Of a DNA stretch of 64,000 bases, positions 47,015 through 59,287 are shown one piece after another (position 1 is the first letter of the stretch; the number at the start of each line of letters is the position of its first letter). Where the stretch lies: positions 62,881,554 to 62,945,553 of the forward strand of contig OX485803.1 in assembly GCA_950295325.1 (NCBI GenBank), in the 5' to 3' direction. Origin of the DNA: Polytrichum commune (Eukaryota; Streptophyta; Polytrichopsida; Polytrichales; Polytrichaceae). The notes under the pieces are model-generated. The model had not been told where the DNA came from, ran no database searches, and was given only the letters and a program-made list of their open reading frames with translations. The position numbers and the translations under genes are program-made.

Positions 47015-49278
47015 TCATCGTGCTCGTGATAATTCACCAGCTTTCATGCTTCGCGCTAATCCACGGGTGAGATAAAGACGACTTCCGGGAGACAATGGAA
47101 CGACATTACGTGGTCTGGGCCCACCATTTAGCCATTTCAAAACCGCATCTCCCGTAACTCTATGCAAGAGCGCATCAATTGCACTCAATTGCAGCCTATT
47201 CTGGTGGTACCCCTCCTCTAATTGCAATTCAAGTCTCGGATCCCTAACATAGGCATGTCATCTACATCTTGTTCCAAATCATGCTCCGATACTGATTCGA
47301 GACCTGTTGCATTGTACCAAGGAGGGTGCTTGCCGCTCTTTAATTGTCTACTTGTTGTATCCCAATGCCAACCAAGAGTTTGGTAAAAAAATCTTTTCAA
47401 GCCATGCTCGGGGGGCTTGTTGGGATACAACTCGTCTGCAACATATAAAATTTGACGTACACTCCGTGTCCATGATCCATTCTTATTCTCGTTCTATAGC
47501 TCAACCTTGGCACAATTGTATAACCAACTCCACTCAACACACTGCCCATCAAACTCTTGGAGTTCGAAAGAAAAGTCCCATGGCTTTAACACCCAGTCGT
47601 TACGCATGTAATCCCGAAGGCCAAATTGGAGGTACAAACGAGGATGAAAGGGTGATCTACAATGAGGACATTGGCGGTTCTTGATCATATTGCCTATTAG
47701 ACATTGTGGATGGAATTGGGCCCCACATGATCCAACTTTAAAGCATCCCTCTGGGCCAAATGGACATTGGCAAATCGCACACACGGATCCGTTAAAAATC
47801 ATTGGATGCGGATTTGGCCATAACTTCTCACCAATCATGCGGACAGGATATTCATGCACTTGTTGCATATCCCAATGGTAATTTTCATCTAGCACTTGCT
47901 TCCAATCGATGCTCCCGCTTGGCAATGTCCAATTACACTCATCCCACCAACTATGGTACATCTGCTCATTTTCTGGCCACGAAGTGAGCATCATGTTCCG
48001 CATTCTCTGATTGCGGTTCCATTCTTTCTGGATGCTCTCAAACTCAGCTTCAAATTGCCAGGCCTTTGTCATAGCAAACAATGTGCCTGTTCTCATATTT
48101 TTGCGCTTCACAATCCCATCCAAGAGAAATTTTTTTAGCTTGCCATTCTGCTCCTCCAGTAGACCAAGAATATCAAGGTCAATCTTGGCTTTGTAATCAA
48201 CAACAACTTCATTGACCACTTGAAGTTGTTGATGCATGTCAACCACCTCTTTCTGCAAAGCCTCCATCTTTGATTGCATTACTTGATTCATCGTACATAC
48301 TTCCAAAGTTTGTGACTTTGCAATCCTGGCTTCTTCTAAAGCTGTGTCCCTCTCTACTTGCAAAGACTGAAAATTACTGTTAGTTGTTGTCATTGGTGCA
48401 CTGCTTGAACTGCCAACCCCCCCATTGTAAGTGTTGCAACTTGATTTTTAAAATCGAAAATCCTTGCTTTGTACTCACGAATTTTCTCAGCATGTTGCTT
48501 ACGCAATTCCTCCATTTTGCTCTCCAATGTGTCCCCTCCAAGTTCACCAAGGTTTACCTCGTTATCCACCTCGTTGATCAAATTGTTGACCTCAACTTCT
48601 ACAATGTTTTCTTGGTTTACGGTATCCTCCATGCCGTCCTCCATATTTGCAATGATCTCCCCACTTACTGTCTCAATGTCATTGTCTGCTCGACAAGAAT
48701 GACGTGGTTTTTTTGGTTCCCGATCATCTGGAACTGGGGTCCTAGGATCATCTATTAGTCTGGAATTCTCCATGAACCATTCCGGAACGGGAATGTATGG
48801 AATATCTGGAATTGTGCACTTAGTGAATGCAATTCCAATACCTCCAAATTTCTTCTCATTCAGAGCACCCAAACTCGACCAATCCACTCTAACTCGCAAC
48901 ACGTGCTCCGCATACATCATACATGCCACTGACTTCGGAATTACGCCCTTACGCCATCTTTCCAAATTGGAGATATTTCTAAGGATTGTTAAAAATTTTC
49001 ATTTTGTTCCACATCTTGAAGTTGGTTATAATTCGCACTGATGGACCTGCAATGTATCTCGTCACAAGGTCTTGGCCACAAACGATCAAAGTGAGGGAAG
49101 CCCACATATTGCATTGCAATATTCGCAGTCCACGGCTGTGGTACCCTCTCCCAACCTGTCCTCGCTTTTTGGTGTGGTCATCATAAATATCCCACTCCAA
49201 CTCTGCGAACTTGCGTTGATATTTTTTGGCCTCCCTTGATCTTCCACTTGCCATGTCTATAGATCCTCCACTTGCCAT
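47015..49278 (-). pseudogene. RING-finger and coiled-coil protein gene, hAT cargo, broken
   Basis: The start is the ATG at 49278, after a minus-strand TATATAAG at 49626-49619. Segment 1 (to 48979) is a globular WASLTLIVCGQDLVTRY-type domain. The frame shifts by one near 48990 into segment 2 (48965-48390), acidic then coiled coil (ESKMEELRKQHAEKIREYKA). It shifts again at a 7-G run (48417-48423) into segment 3 (48393-47494), with more coiled coil and a RING-like finger CAIC...CGAQFHPQC...CPHC (about 47795-47660). The first His of the usual C-x-H is Ala. The frame continues past a TAG at 47496-47494 to 47218 and then into 47227-47015. RING proteins are usually ubiquitin ligases, but the missing ligand and the breaks make activity here unlikely. 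Confidence 0.7.
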
Positions 49279-49499
49279 ATCCACCCCAATTGTGGTTTCT
49301 AAGTCTAGTGTATAATTCTAAAGTTTTAAAATACTACTTGCACTTCATAATAGTGCTACAAAAACATCCAAGCATACACTTCAAAATAATGTTGCCGTGG
49401 AATAAGTTCAAAAATGTTGTTAAAAATTAAAGTCAAAAAACAGCCACCAAAAACACACCCACAAAACACGTGAGTATTTTCCCAATAAAGATAAAAGGG

Positions 49500-50040
49500 C
49501 CCCCAAATAGGGACCCCACACTCCCCCGAGTGCCCCGCGTGCCCCACGCTCTCTTTAAGAGGAGGGCCGACCGGGCTCCCACAAGGAGTAGAATGAGGTA
49601 GATAAGTGGTCCCCCCCACTTATATACCCCGTCCTCCCTCCCGTTCCCCTCCCCCATTCCCCTAATCCCGTTCCCATCCATCCCGTCCTATCCAAACCTC
49701 CTAAACCCGCTCCCATCCCCCGCTCCCCACGTTCCCACACGCTCCCCGCGTTCCCCCCCGTCCGCCCCCCCCCCCCGTTCCCACTTACCTTCTCCCCGTT
49801 CCCCGTACCCTAACCCCGTACCTTCCCGTCCTCCCTTCCCGTCCTCCCTCCCTGTCCGACCTTCCCTCCCCGACCCTACCCCGACCCTACCCTACCGTCC
49901 CTCCCTACCTTCCCACCCCACCCTATCCTCCCCCCCCCCCCCCCCCCCGCCCGACCCTCACCCCCGTCCGACCCCACGTTCCCCCGCGTTCCCACACGTC
50001 CGCCCGCGCTCCCCACCCGTTCCCCCCGTCCGACCTACAC
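49500..50040. repeat. C-rich tract 4 (upstream of RING gene)
   Basis: This is the longest pyrimidine tract, with a 19-C run at 49930-49948 and the same CCGTCCGACC and CCGTTCCC words as tracts 1-3. The RING-gene TATA (49619-49626, minus) sits within its left part. Confidence 0.85.
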
Positions 50041-50296
50041 CCTCCTCAGTAATATTTTATTACTTTGATTTTAACAAAATGGTAAACACAATGGCAAAAT
50101 GGTTTACATGCCAAGGGAAATATGCACATCCACGTCGGCATTTTTTGCCACATAGGACGCCACCTTGGCAAGAAGGTAAGTATTTTACCCACCCTACTAG
50201 GTTGACCCTAGTTTGACCCTACGAGGAGCCTATTGTGTCGTGATGGAGGGGTCCGACCCGACACGACGCGTCATGACGTCGCGATAGACAACCCTG

Positions 50297-50672
50297 TGCC
50301 TCATTCAGGCAACTATTGAGAAAGTTATGCGTGTTGAAACCTTGGCAGTCCCGAGTGCCACTCCCAGGTCATTGTTGTCCCAGGTTGTTGTCTCTAGGCA
50401 ACGCCCCACTCAAATTGCCATATCTCCTAGCTCACACCTCCGGTTGAGGTGTTCTTGAGCATTTTACAATCCGCACACCATAAGCTAGTCATAGTTGATG
50501 GCCTTACCTTCATGACTCCTAGACTCTGTGGGTGAGAGGCATTCCTAACGCCCGGGGCCCTCACACACACTAGGATCATTTGGGCCCTCTCACCAATGGC
50601 GCCACATGTCCTGGGTGTCACTCCGGGTTCCCATTGTGTTCATGGTGTTTCGGGCACTCCTCATGACGAGGT
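50297..50672. repeat. Dispersed repeat R1, right segment
   Basis: It begins with the second TGCCTCAT and matches 59887-60268 (CTTGGCAGTCCC, GCGCCCCACTCAAATTG-type words, CCAATGGCGCCACA, GGCACTCCTCATG). Sequence to about 51960 may belong to the same element but has no partner in the window. Confidence 0.9.
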
Positions 50673-50679
50673 GCGCAAT

Positions 50680-53600
50680 ATTCATCCCCACCAAATGGAG
50701 GTGATGCCCTCATTGACTATACTCGTAGTTGTCACACCAATTCCCAAGTTGTCATCCTCTATGGTGTGGCATTGTGTTTCCGTTGGGGCGCAACTCCCAC
50801 AATGCATTTTCAAATTTGGCATAATCCAAAGGTGTTGTTTTTAGGTGGTCTGGGAGCGACCTTGGATCTCTTTTCCAAGGACCTAACCTACACTAGACCC
50901 ACCTACTTTCACTTGGGTCGCCCCTCCTTTTGGGCCTCCTGCGTTAGGCTCAACTAGCCTAAGTTGACACAACTAGGTTGGACCTCAACGCTTCCACTAT
51001 ATTGCCTTGGTTGCAACTCCGAGATGGCTTTCCATTGTTAAGCCACGCCTTGATCGCACGAGAGTGATGCCAAGTCTCGCCTGACTCGGTACCCACTTTG
51101 CTCTTTCGAGACATGGCTTCATGTCTCCTATGCACCAACTCTCGTTAGCTCGTGGGTTGCATTTTTATGAGCGTGTGCCATCACCTTGCCCCGGTTTGGA
51201 CAAACCCATGGATAAGAGGTTCCTTGTTTTTATCCAAGGTCCCTCCGAGCCATGGCCCCCAATCACTCTTCTTACTCAACCTAGTTTGGTATGTCTATTC
51301 CCCCTCTTTCACTAACCAAGCACAAGTACAAGACTAGGACCTCATCTTGTACTCTTCTCTTTGCACCACTGAAGTTGAATTTGATTGGCTCAAGCCAAAT
51401 AACAAATACATGTTGTGGAGGGCATTGCCTGCAAGCTAATGCCCCCTTCCCACCTAACTTTACCAAATAACCAAAGTATTTCCTAAAAACCGGGTAAAGC
51501 TCCCTTGGTTATAGCGGAGGCATCCGGCTATCCCAATGCACCTACAAGAACTTGCTCCAGAGATTTTCAAGTAGGTTCTAGTTAAGTAGCTTTCACACAT
51601 GTTCATTATTTTATATACCAAACAATGAATGTTGGGTAGTTTTTGTCCCATCCCCAAATGCCTTACTACTCACCTATCTTACCATCGGTTTTTGTTAATG
51701 GAACTTCTTGTGCCCTCATAGCTAAGACTAAAAAGCAACCAATCATAAGCGTGGGAGGCGACACTTTTAAAGGTACCTCATATTCTTGCCTCATGTTTAG
51801 GTACCGATGGGAGGGTCAGTGCTTGAGGCTTAAAACCTCCACTATTAAGCCATGCCATATCATTTGCCAACTAGGCTCGGCACTAGATAATGTCAATGGT
51901 GTGAAGGCCGGGTTTCTAGAACCAACTTTTGGGCTTAGCTAAAGTCAGGTGGGAAGGGGGCATAAGTGTGCTACTAGCCTCTCCCCCTACCTATCATTCT
52001 TCTAAATCCTTAAATCCAACGGTCTTCATTTGCCACATTCTTGATCCAACGGCCTTCGCTTCCATCCGCACAAGTCTTAAATGCTCGCGCCTTCATCCAC
52101 ACACGTCTATATCCATGCACGTCTTCATCAACATACACTATTATATGTTCACGCCTTCATCCGCTTGACATCTTCATCCACTGGACATCGTGCTGAGTCC
52201 TTGTGTATTGCCTAATCATCTAACAATGCTTGATATTAATCCAATTTCTAACAACTAACTTCATTTATGAACTAAACAATGAACCTTAATTCAGACCATG
52301 AGCAATTTGGAGGCTCACATCCTACCAAAAGCATCTTCATAGGTTGCACTATCTAATAATGGTTATGTGGCATTTGTTTGTTATTTAAATTCTTTGACCA
52401 AACCTTATATTTTTAGTTTTCCATGAATTGAAAAAAATTCTTTCTCCTCTAGTACTATCTCTGTGTTTGTGTTGTCATACCAAAACCATCTTCATCTGAG
52501 TTCTTGATTGAGTCATGCCTTCATTTATGCATGAATTGATATAAATCAACTCTCTTAAAGTTCACATGTTTGAATTTCACACATCATTCCCTAATATTTA
52601 TGTAACATTGCCTATGTTCTTGTATATGTAAATATCTCAAAATGCCAAAAATTCTCAAATGACCTAGTATAGTGTTTTATTAGAGCTTATCTACATTGAT
52701 ATGTGCAATTCACACTAGTTTATCAACAATTCACACTATTTCGATTATTTACCGGTATACCAACAAAACATAACATTTAATATGATAAAAGGTTTTCTCA
52801 AAAAAAATAAAATAAAATTATAAGCATTTGCTAATACCCACAAATGCTTATAATTGGGTTTTACCCATGGTATTTATCTTGGGTAAAGAGACAACCTATT
52901 CGTGAAGGCAACCTAATTGCACATATCAATATAGTTGTTTTTGCAATCCCATGTGTGAGCAAACTTGCCTCTTTACACATAGACCAAGAGATGACCACAA
53001 AAATCTAAGGGCACTTGAAAATCGTCCAAAGACCATACTGTGGGAAATAGCAATCCACTTTTGCAATTGATGGGCCATCAAACTTAGTGTAAAATTAAAG
53101 TGGACCATATTGAAAGACCGCACCATACGTTTAGGTTCAACTCCCCATCAAGCCATAAGTTATTTCTAAGAGCCAACGACAATACAATCAACTTCCCAAG
53201 GTCCCTAGTTTTGCGTTACATCAACTCTTTGATGGGCCTAATACAATACTAAGGTAGATGAGGCTAATGTGGACACCACCAACTATGTGGAATCGTTAAG
53301 CCAATGGATTTGAGCATTAGAAACTTGAGCATGTTAGCAATTGAGCATGTTAACAACTGTGAATCACCACCAAAGAGTTCGGAATTATGGCTAAAATTGG
53401 AGTTGGGGAAGGTGTTGATCTAGTAGGCTCCAAAATCAAAGATTCTCTACTTTCCAATGTGATGTTATTGGAGGGAACTATTTTATTGCTCAATGTTGTG
53501 TAGGTGGACAACATCATTAGCAAATTCTAGATGGGTCATTTGCCAATGAAAGTGAAGTTCAATGCCAATATTGGTTGTGTCACGTCTTTCAAGTTGTCAC

Positions 53601-55190
53601 ATGTAAGATAAAATGTTGCTGAATTGTTTCTTCATTGTGCCCCCAATACAAGTTGGTCAGCACCTCACAAACACATGCCGCCTCCTAATCTACCCACCTC
53701 GGACACAAAAATCAAGCATGTCATAGCTTGGTAGATAACACTCCTCATTATGGAGGATGATGGGTGTAGTTTGACATTTGTGAAGTTGACTAACCCAAAT
53801 ATTATCAAAGCAGTGGCTAAATCACCATGTATTACTCAAGCACCGAATTAAAGCGGTTGTACCACCGATTAAAAACCAAAAATAGGTGTCCAATTAAGGA
53901 AGCTAACCAAATTAGCCTCATCTACCTTAGCTGGTAGACATTGAAACACCATTTAAGTGCCATCATGTAGAATACCACGTATAAAATTTCATCCATTTGA
54001 ATTTCGTTGGTCCCCATGCCTTCAAGGTCTAGTGTGAAGTGGACCATCTCCAACTTCTCGACCGTTCACATAATTTTTATATCACAGGTCGAGACCCCTC
54101 AAGCTCTAGTGTAAAGTGGCCCTTCCTAAGTTTGTACGTATAGTAAAGACCAATGGCATACCCATTAGATACCCACTAGAGATTCCTGCTATGCATGCAC
54201 TGATTCTATGCCATCTCGTTTCTCGTTTGCTCCATGGTGACTGTAACATATTTCAAAGACCAATATCAGAGTCCACGTGCCCTTTAAAAAAGCTAGTCTA
54301 CTACCTACAAGGACTCAACTTTACCCATATGGGCAAGCACTAGCTCTCTATAGTTATGTGTTAGCAACTACAACTTTCTTTCTTTTTGGAACTTCTGCAT
54401 ACTAAAATGCACTACTTCAAGAGCCTGGTATTTTGCATCTGCATCCGGTTGCATATTTTCATCTAGTCTTCAAGGACTCAGCAGCTGAGTACTTGTGCAA
54501 GGGCTTGCTTATATCCTCCCAGACATCATTTTTCATTACCTGAGTGTGCATAACAATAGTGGGTGTCAAGGTAGAGCTCATTGGCATTGTAGCACTAGAA
54601 GCCCAAAATCTAGTGGATGAAACCTCCAAGGTGGGATTGTTATGTTCGTGTGTGCTATAATCTTAGTGGTTGAACCCGTGAAGGTTGAACGATGGACTCT
54701 ATTGTAACCATTTTTCCGAGTCTCATGAATGATGTTGTTGGAGTGTGATAAGAGGTGATTATGAAAATTAGAACTCTGGACCCCCAAATATAGCAACTAA
54801 TGTATAGAATCTTTGTAAATAGAAAGGAAGTGGTGGGCACCAATGGGTTTCACCTCTCTTGAGAGAAAACATATCTTATCACAATAAGGTAAATTTTCTC
54901 ATAATTAAGTTGTGTATTCTCCTTATTGGAAATTTTAGTATCTTAAATCTTAGCTCTAAATGGACTTATACAAGAGTTCCCAACCTAGACAAATACTCGA
55001 AAATCATGTGTTGACATGATGATATTGAAATACCCAAGATATATATAGACACCATTCTAGGTTCAATTGTTCACAAATTATGATTATATGAAAAGAAAGA
55101 TAAATCTACAATTTCATCTTCTATAGCTTTTTGCACCTCAAATACTCTTACTCCAAAACTTAAAATGTCAATCTTTGAGATTTACAATTG
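50680..55190. other. No identifiable gene
   Basis: 50680-51960 holds GC-moderate sequence with short frames that probably continue the R1-bearing element. 51960-55190 is AT-rich and unassigned. No RNA gene, TIR pair or conserved motif was seen. Confidence 0.4.
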
Positions 55191-55399
55191 CTAAGTGGGC
55201 GAGACAAATTTTCTTAACTTCATCAAACGTCCAAACAGGTATGTGGAGTTGTTGGAAGTGCCTACGATACCCAGGCCACATCCCTTTTCAAGTATGAGAG
55301 ACACCAAAGTTTTGACAGAGTCATCTGCTACTTACCAATCCATGTGCAAGCTTGAGTGCAATCATCAATGCCAGCAGCTCGACTTCCTAACCTCAAGAT

Positions 55400-55913
55400 C
55401 CTTGTTAAGTGACATGCAAGGAATCGAAAGCTTTGCTGAGCTCAAATTTCAGACACATGACGATGACCAGCTTGCATGGCCGATGATTTCTCATCACCGG
55501 GCTAATCAGACGATGAGGTGCGAAGGACGGGCCGCTGATGAATCGGGAGCCTTAGAAGTCGCCTTCAATCGGAGGGAGGAATTGAAGAGGGACGGGGACA
55601 GCGATGAGCGCATGCCCCACTGCAAGGGCGAAACGTGGTGCAGTTAAAAGGCGGCCATGTGGCACTCTTGGGCTTCATATGAAGGCTGGAAAGCCATCTC
55701 AACATGGGGAGCAGCCACTGGCTACTCGATCGCCTCTAGGCTCATGTGGATCCCCCTTTATTGTTCCTTTAAACTTGCCACTGGCACAACGCACTTCCAA
55801 CACAGACAATTCCCTTCTCCTGCTCTCCGCCTCGTACACCTACAGTTTACATTTCACACCATATTTGTGCTTCTCGATTTCAACACTTGATTCTCCCTTT
55901 CATTCTATTCAAA
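55400..55913 (+). promoter_or_regulatory. Duplicated upstream region and 5' UTR of chloroplast-protein gene A
   Basis: The matching region precedes gene B at 63300-63815. Shared blocks include GCTTGCATGGCCGAT, ATCGGAGGGAGGAATTG, ATGCCCCACTGCAAGGGCGA, TTTATTGTTCCTTTAAA (TATA-like, about 70 bp before the pyrimidine-rich 5' UTR) and CTCCGCCTCGTACACCTACA. The long frame at 55195-55647 is not kept in the copy, so the region is read as regulatory. Confidence 0.65.
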
Positions 55914-57233
55914 ATGGCAGCAGTCACATCTGTAGTTTCTGGGTCCGTTGCCGCAGCACCCGTGAGTGCCACCAGGTTATCATCGTCCGCAGCATCGGCT
56001 GCTGCCCCTGCGCAGGTTGCCCCTGTCCGCAATGTAAATTTGAGCGGCAACCGTGTTGTGGTTGTTAATGCCACCTACTCTGAGGTATGTGTCGATGAAT
56101 TGCAGGTGTTGGCGACCAATTTCTTAAAGCCTCTTAAAATTACTCGACGTGTTATGTGAAAGTACTGATGCCCTGCAAATTGATGTGTTTCAGGAGAACA
56201 AGAGCGTGACGAAGCAGGTGCTCACTTCGATTGTGGCTACCGGTGTGGCAATCAGCTTGGCGGGATCGGCTTTCGCAGCTGCAAGCCCAGGAATCGATGG
56301 CGCTGAGCGCACTGCCCGCAAAGCCGACGAGCTGCTCCAGGGAGCTGATGCCCTCATCAAGAACGACTCCCCCCAGCGCTTTGGCCCCGACAGAGGCCTT
56401 GAGGCAGCCAAGGAGTATGTCAACCGCTTCTCCCAAAAGTAAGTTAACTATGGATCTGTAAAATATTATCACAATGTTTCCTGGACAATTTACTTCTTGC
56501 ATTATGCCATCTACTCAAGGAGCCGCGCAGTGGTGTGAAATTGGTCACTTGAGAATGTGTTGGCAACTACCAAATATTAAAAGGTTGGGTATTTCTTCTA
56601 CAACCGAAAATTATAATTTTTCCGTGAAAACATATGCACAGTAGTCGAAGATTCACTAGTGTTGCAAAATTCCCTGAGAATTATTTAATTGCAGGGCCGG
56701 AAGCGGTGCTATCCCAACGCTCCAGGATGCAAGCAGTGCTCAGGTTGCAGGCGCCAGGGACAAGGTTGCTTCGAACTTGCAGAAAACTCAGCGTAGAGTG
56801 GACGGCATTTGGGGTCAATCAGCGGTATGTTCATGGCCTTATCCTTAATTCTCATATTATATCAACAGAAATTGCACTCATACACCATTCCCTTCGTCGG
56901 TCAGGCTTTTTAGTAATATGTTTGCGCTTTTGACGTTGAATCTCTATGATTGTATTGTACGTGCAGCGCATGGCCAATGATCTCATAGCTTCTGCTCAAG
57001 GTAAGGTTGACGATGTGGGCAAGGGCGCCAAGAAGGCCTTTGGTCAAGCCGCCAAGAACAGCATCAAGAGCAATGTGAGCAACGTAGCTGCAGATGTGAA
57101 GGGCAAGGTGGACGAGGTCACCCTTGGTCCAGCCAAGGGAGGTTTCTTCGGCAAGATCAAGCAGCAAGGGAAGGCCATCCAGGGCGCTGTTGCCAGCAAG
57201 GGCAACGAATTGAAGAATGCTTTGCCCAAGTAA
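55914..57233 (+). CDS. Chloroplast-targeted, probably thylakoid-lumen, Ala/Lys-rich protein (copy A)
   Basis: Exons are 55914-56084, 56194-56438, 56695-56824 and 56967-57233. All introns are GT-AG with GTATGT, GTAAGT and GTATGT donors, giving 270 residues in one continuous frame. Residues 1-50 are Ser/Ala/Val-rich without acids, a plastid transit peptide. A second hydrophobic stretch (VLTSIVATGVAISLAGSAFA, about 66-85) ends in an A-x-A-type cleavage site, as in lumen-targeting signals. The mature part is charged and helical with repeated KGK/GK-VD segments (GKVDDVGKGAKKAFGQ; DVKGKVDEVTLGPAKGG), rather like LEA-type amphipathic helices. I do not recognise the family. It is not PsbO, PsbP or PsbQ by any motif I can see. 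It is the first of a tandem pair; copy B starts 7.9 kb downstream. Confidence 0.85.
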
Positions 57234-57599
57234 ATTATTGTTCCAACTTCGATGGTGCTTTGTTCGCCTTGCACAGAGAGTGTAGATTGTTAAGTAAGGG
57301 GCCTCCACGACTCAATTAGTCTCAACAAGTGGGCTGGTGAGGAGAAGGGTAATATGCAAATTGAGTAGCTCTGTATGATTTTGTAACTTTGGGCTTGACA
57401 TGTACATTGGAGAATAGTTGAATCTGTAATATAGACACACTTGTCGCAACACAGGTGGTTGATTTTGCATCCTCAGTCACGGTGTCACAATTCCCAAGGA
57501 TGTTTTTTTCTAAGCTCGTGAGGATACGTATAATTTTGTGCCCCACAATCTTCTCTCACCGACTTCCTCTACTGTGGATATTTGTTAACAATATCCCAT

Positions 57600-58160
57600 G
57601 AATTTTTAGAATTGTATAGAATTTGCACGGCATCTCTGGCTTGCATAGAGTTGTATAGAGAATTGTATAGACGTTACACATCATTGGAAAGATGACTTTG
57701 TGTATACTTTTTGCAGGAAGTAAAACCTCTCTTCGCTCTCATTCTTCCTGCCTTCCTCTTGTTCTTCCCTGTATTCCTCTCGTCCTTCCCTGTAATTCTT
57801 TGCTTTTTGGTCCTTCATTAGATCTCCCTTTGCCGTCTTGTGCATTGCGTTCCAAATTAGCTTTACTCAGGTCGAAGAATGTGACTGTTTCTTGAGGAAA
57901 ATGCAGAGGCATCCAATGAAAAATGGCATGAAAAATATAGCCAAGGAAACCAGAAGACATATAATCTGTAGGTAATATTAAAGAAACTCACTCCGACAAC
58001 GCATCGTTCACCAACTTTCATTGTCCAAAATTTGTGCACATGGCCAAGTAGACTATTTATCCAATTCTCATAGCAGCATCCCTAGCTTTCATACCTCTTA
58101 TCTTCCCTTGCTCTGTTTTTGCTCTCATTGGTTATTGTGATTTTATTTCTATATATTTAT
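57600..58160. other. No identifiable gene
   Basis: Sequence beyond the 3' UTR of copy A, without motif or repeat. A CTTGTTCTTCCCTG/CGTCCTTCCCTG pyrimidine doublet lies near 57760-57795. Confidence 0.4.
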
Positions 58161-58162
58161 GG

Positions 58163-59205
58163 CTACCTACGATAGGTACAGTATGACCCAAATAAAAAAT
58201 CTATTGCTCCAAAAATTTCATGGTTGTGACAATATAGTTGAGTTGGGTTACCTCTTTGTAGAAATGCTTTGAAAGGATTGTGTCCTTGACACATCTGAAG
58301 GTGAGGCTCGATCCCCCTAAATATGAACTCCACGATGGCTTGGGTGTTCTCCGATTTCATGAAGTTCCAAATGGTCACCCATCATTTGGATTGGGTAATC
58401 TGAAAGAAAGGGTGGAGTCGAAGCCGACGATAGACGAGTTTGCTCTTGATGTGCGTCGGGAGCTTGCCATAGTCCATGTTCTCGGGCGTAGAGAAGGGGA
58501 CCATTAGGGCCCTGGGACAATGCACACATTGGACAAAGACCTTGTTGAGGTCCAAAACCAAGAATTACCATTGAAAATTTGTGCTACAACATGTTGAGTG
58601 TGAGGCCCTTATCCCAAGCCAGCTTCTGTATGCACATCATGAATTGGATCATCGACTAGGTTGGGAGTAGAGTTATCACCAAGCCATTGCGGGCTTTCTC
58701 TAACATCTAACATTTCGGCTTCACAGAAGCCTTGATGTTGCTCTTGGCCACCCATAGGAGGTGGTGGGTTCAAGTCGGCTAACCCAAGCTGCTCAGCAAT
58801 GGGGGGGGGCGTCGACGGCACTGAGAGGGACTTTAGGAGCGGGGGAGACTGGGGCGCCTGGCCCAAACATGGCAGGGTCATCCGTTGGTGAAAGGGGGGT
58901 AACGTTGTAGGCATCTAAGGGAGGAAGGGGCAATAGGGCCCCTAGGCCACCCCCCATGCTGGGATCGTCCATTTGTGCACGAGAGTGTATGAGAAATGGT
59001 GGGGTCACACATGCTCCTGGAAGAAGAAAAAGTTTATGCATGAAGGGTTGTTGCGGGATGTGTTGTGTTGGGAACCCCGAAGGTAGGTGAGAGAACGTGC
59101 TTGACGAAGCCACCACCAGGCCTTGCGTCCACGTACATGCCTTGAATCACCTGCGCGATAATACCCGCATTTGATGGTGGTTGGGCCATGGCCCGCTACC
59201 ATTCA
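58163..59205 (-). pseudogene. Retroelement-like coding debris
   Basis: Minus-strand blocks 59205-58793, 58571-58317 and 58378-58163 read as protein in changing frames: a basic segment with KCGYYRAGDSRHVRG (a possible zinc-knuckle relic), a Pro-rich linker, and FIFRGIEPHLQMCQGHNPFKAFLQRG. This resembles a gag or LINE ORF1 protein, but no RT or integrase accompanies it and the call is weak. Confidence 0.3.
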
Positions 59206-59287
59206 TAGTTTAAGGTCAAAGCACCAAAGGCTCTTCAGTGGTGGCTTTCTAGGACAAACGCATTGTTAGGGTTGCTAGCAACCCTGT

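Larger units (their letters stand above)
36560..50296. mobile_element. 13.7-kb hAT transposon with kinase and RING cargo
   Basis: Ends are CAGGGTTGTCTAT at 36560 and its exact inverse at 50284-50296, with weaker symmetry further in. Direct 8-bp repeats TGCCTCAT flank it (36552-36559, 50297-50304). An 8-bp duplication and CAGGG ends are classic hAT features, and a hAT transposase lies inside. R1 sequence is continuous across the insertion when compared with 59.9 kb. Contents in order: kinase (+), large palindrome, 186-codon ORF (-), 83-bp minisatellite, hAT transposase (+, broken), RING gene (-, broken). Most plant hAT elements are a few kb long, so 13.7 kb with four genes is unusual. The transposase lesions mean this copy cannot move by itself. 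Confidence 0.92.

Noticed and set aside
26915-50296. Endogenised giant-virus fragment (kinase, RING and methyltransferase are common in such viruses)
   Set aside because: Exact target duplications, TIRs, a hAT transposase and many spliceosomal introns explain the region as two transposons; no viral structural or replication gene was seen.
55195-55647. 150-codon ORF upstream of the chloroplast-protein gene
   Set aside because: The duplicated region before copy B does not keep the frame, and the position fits a promoter.
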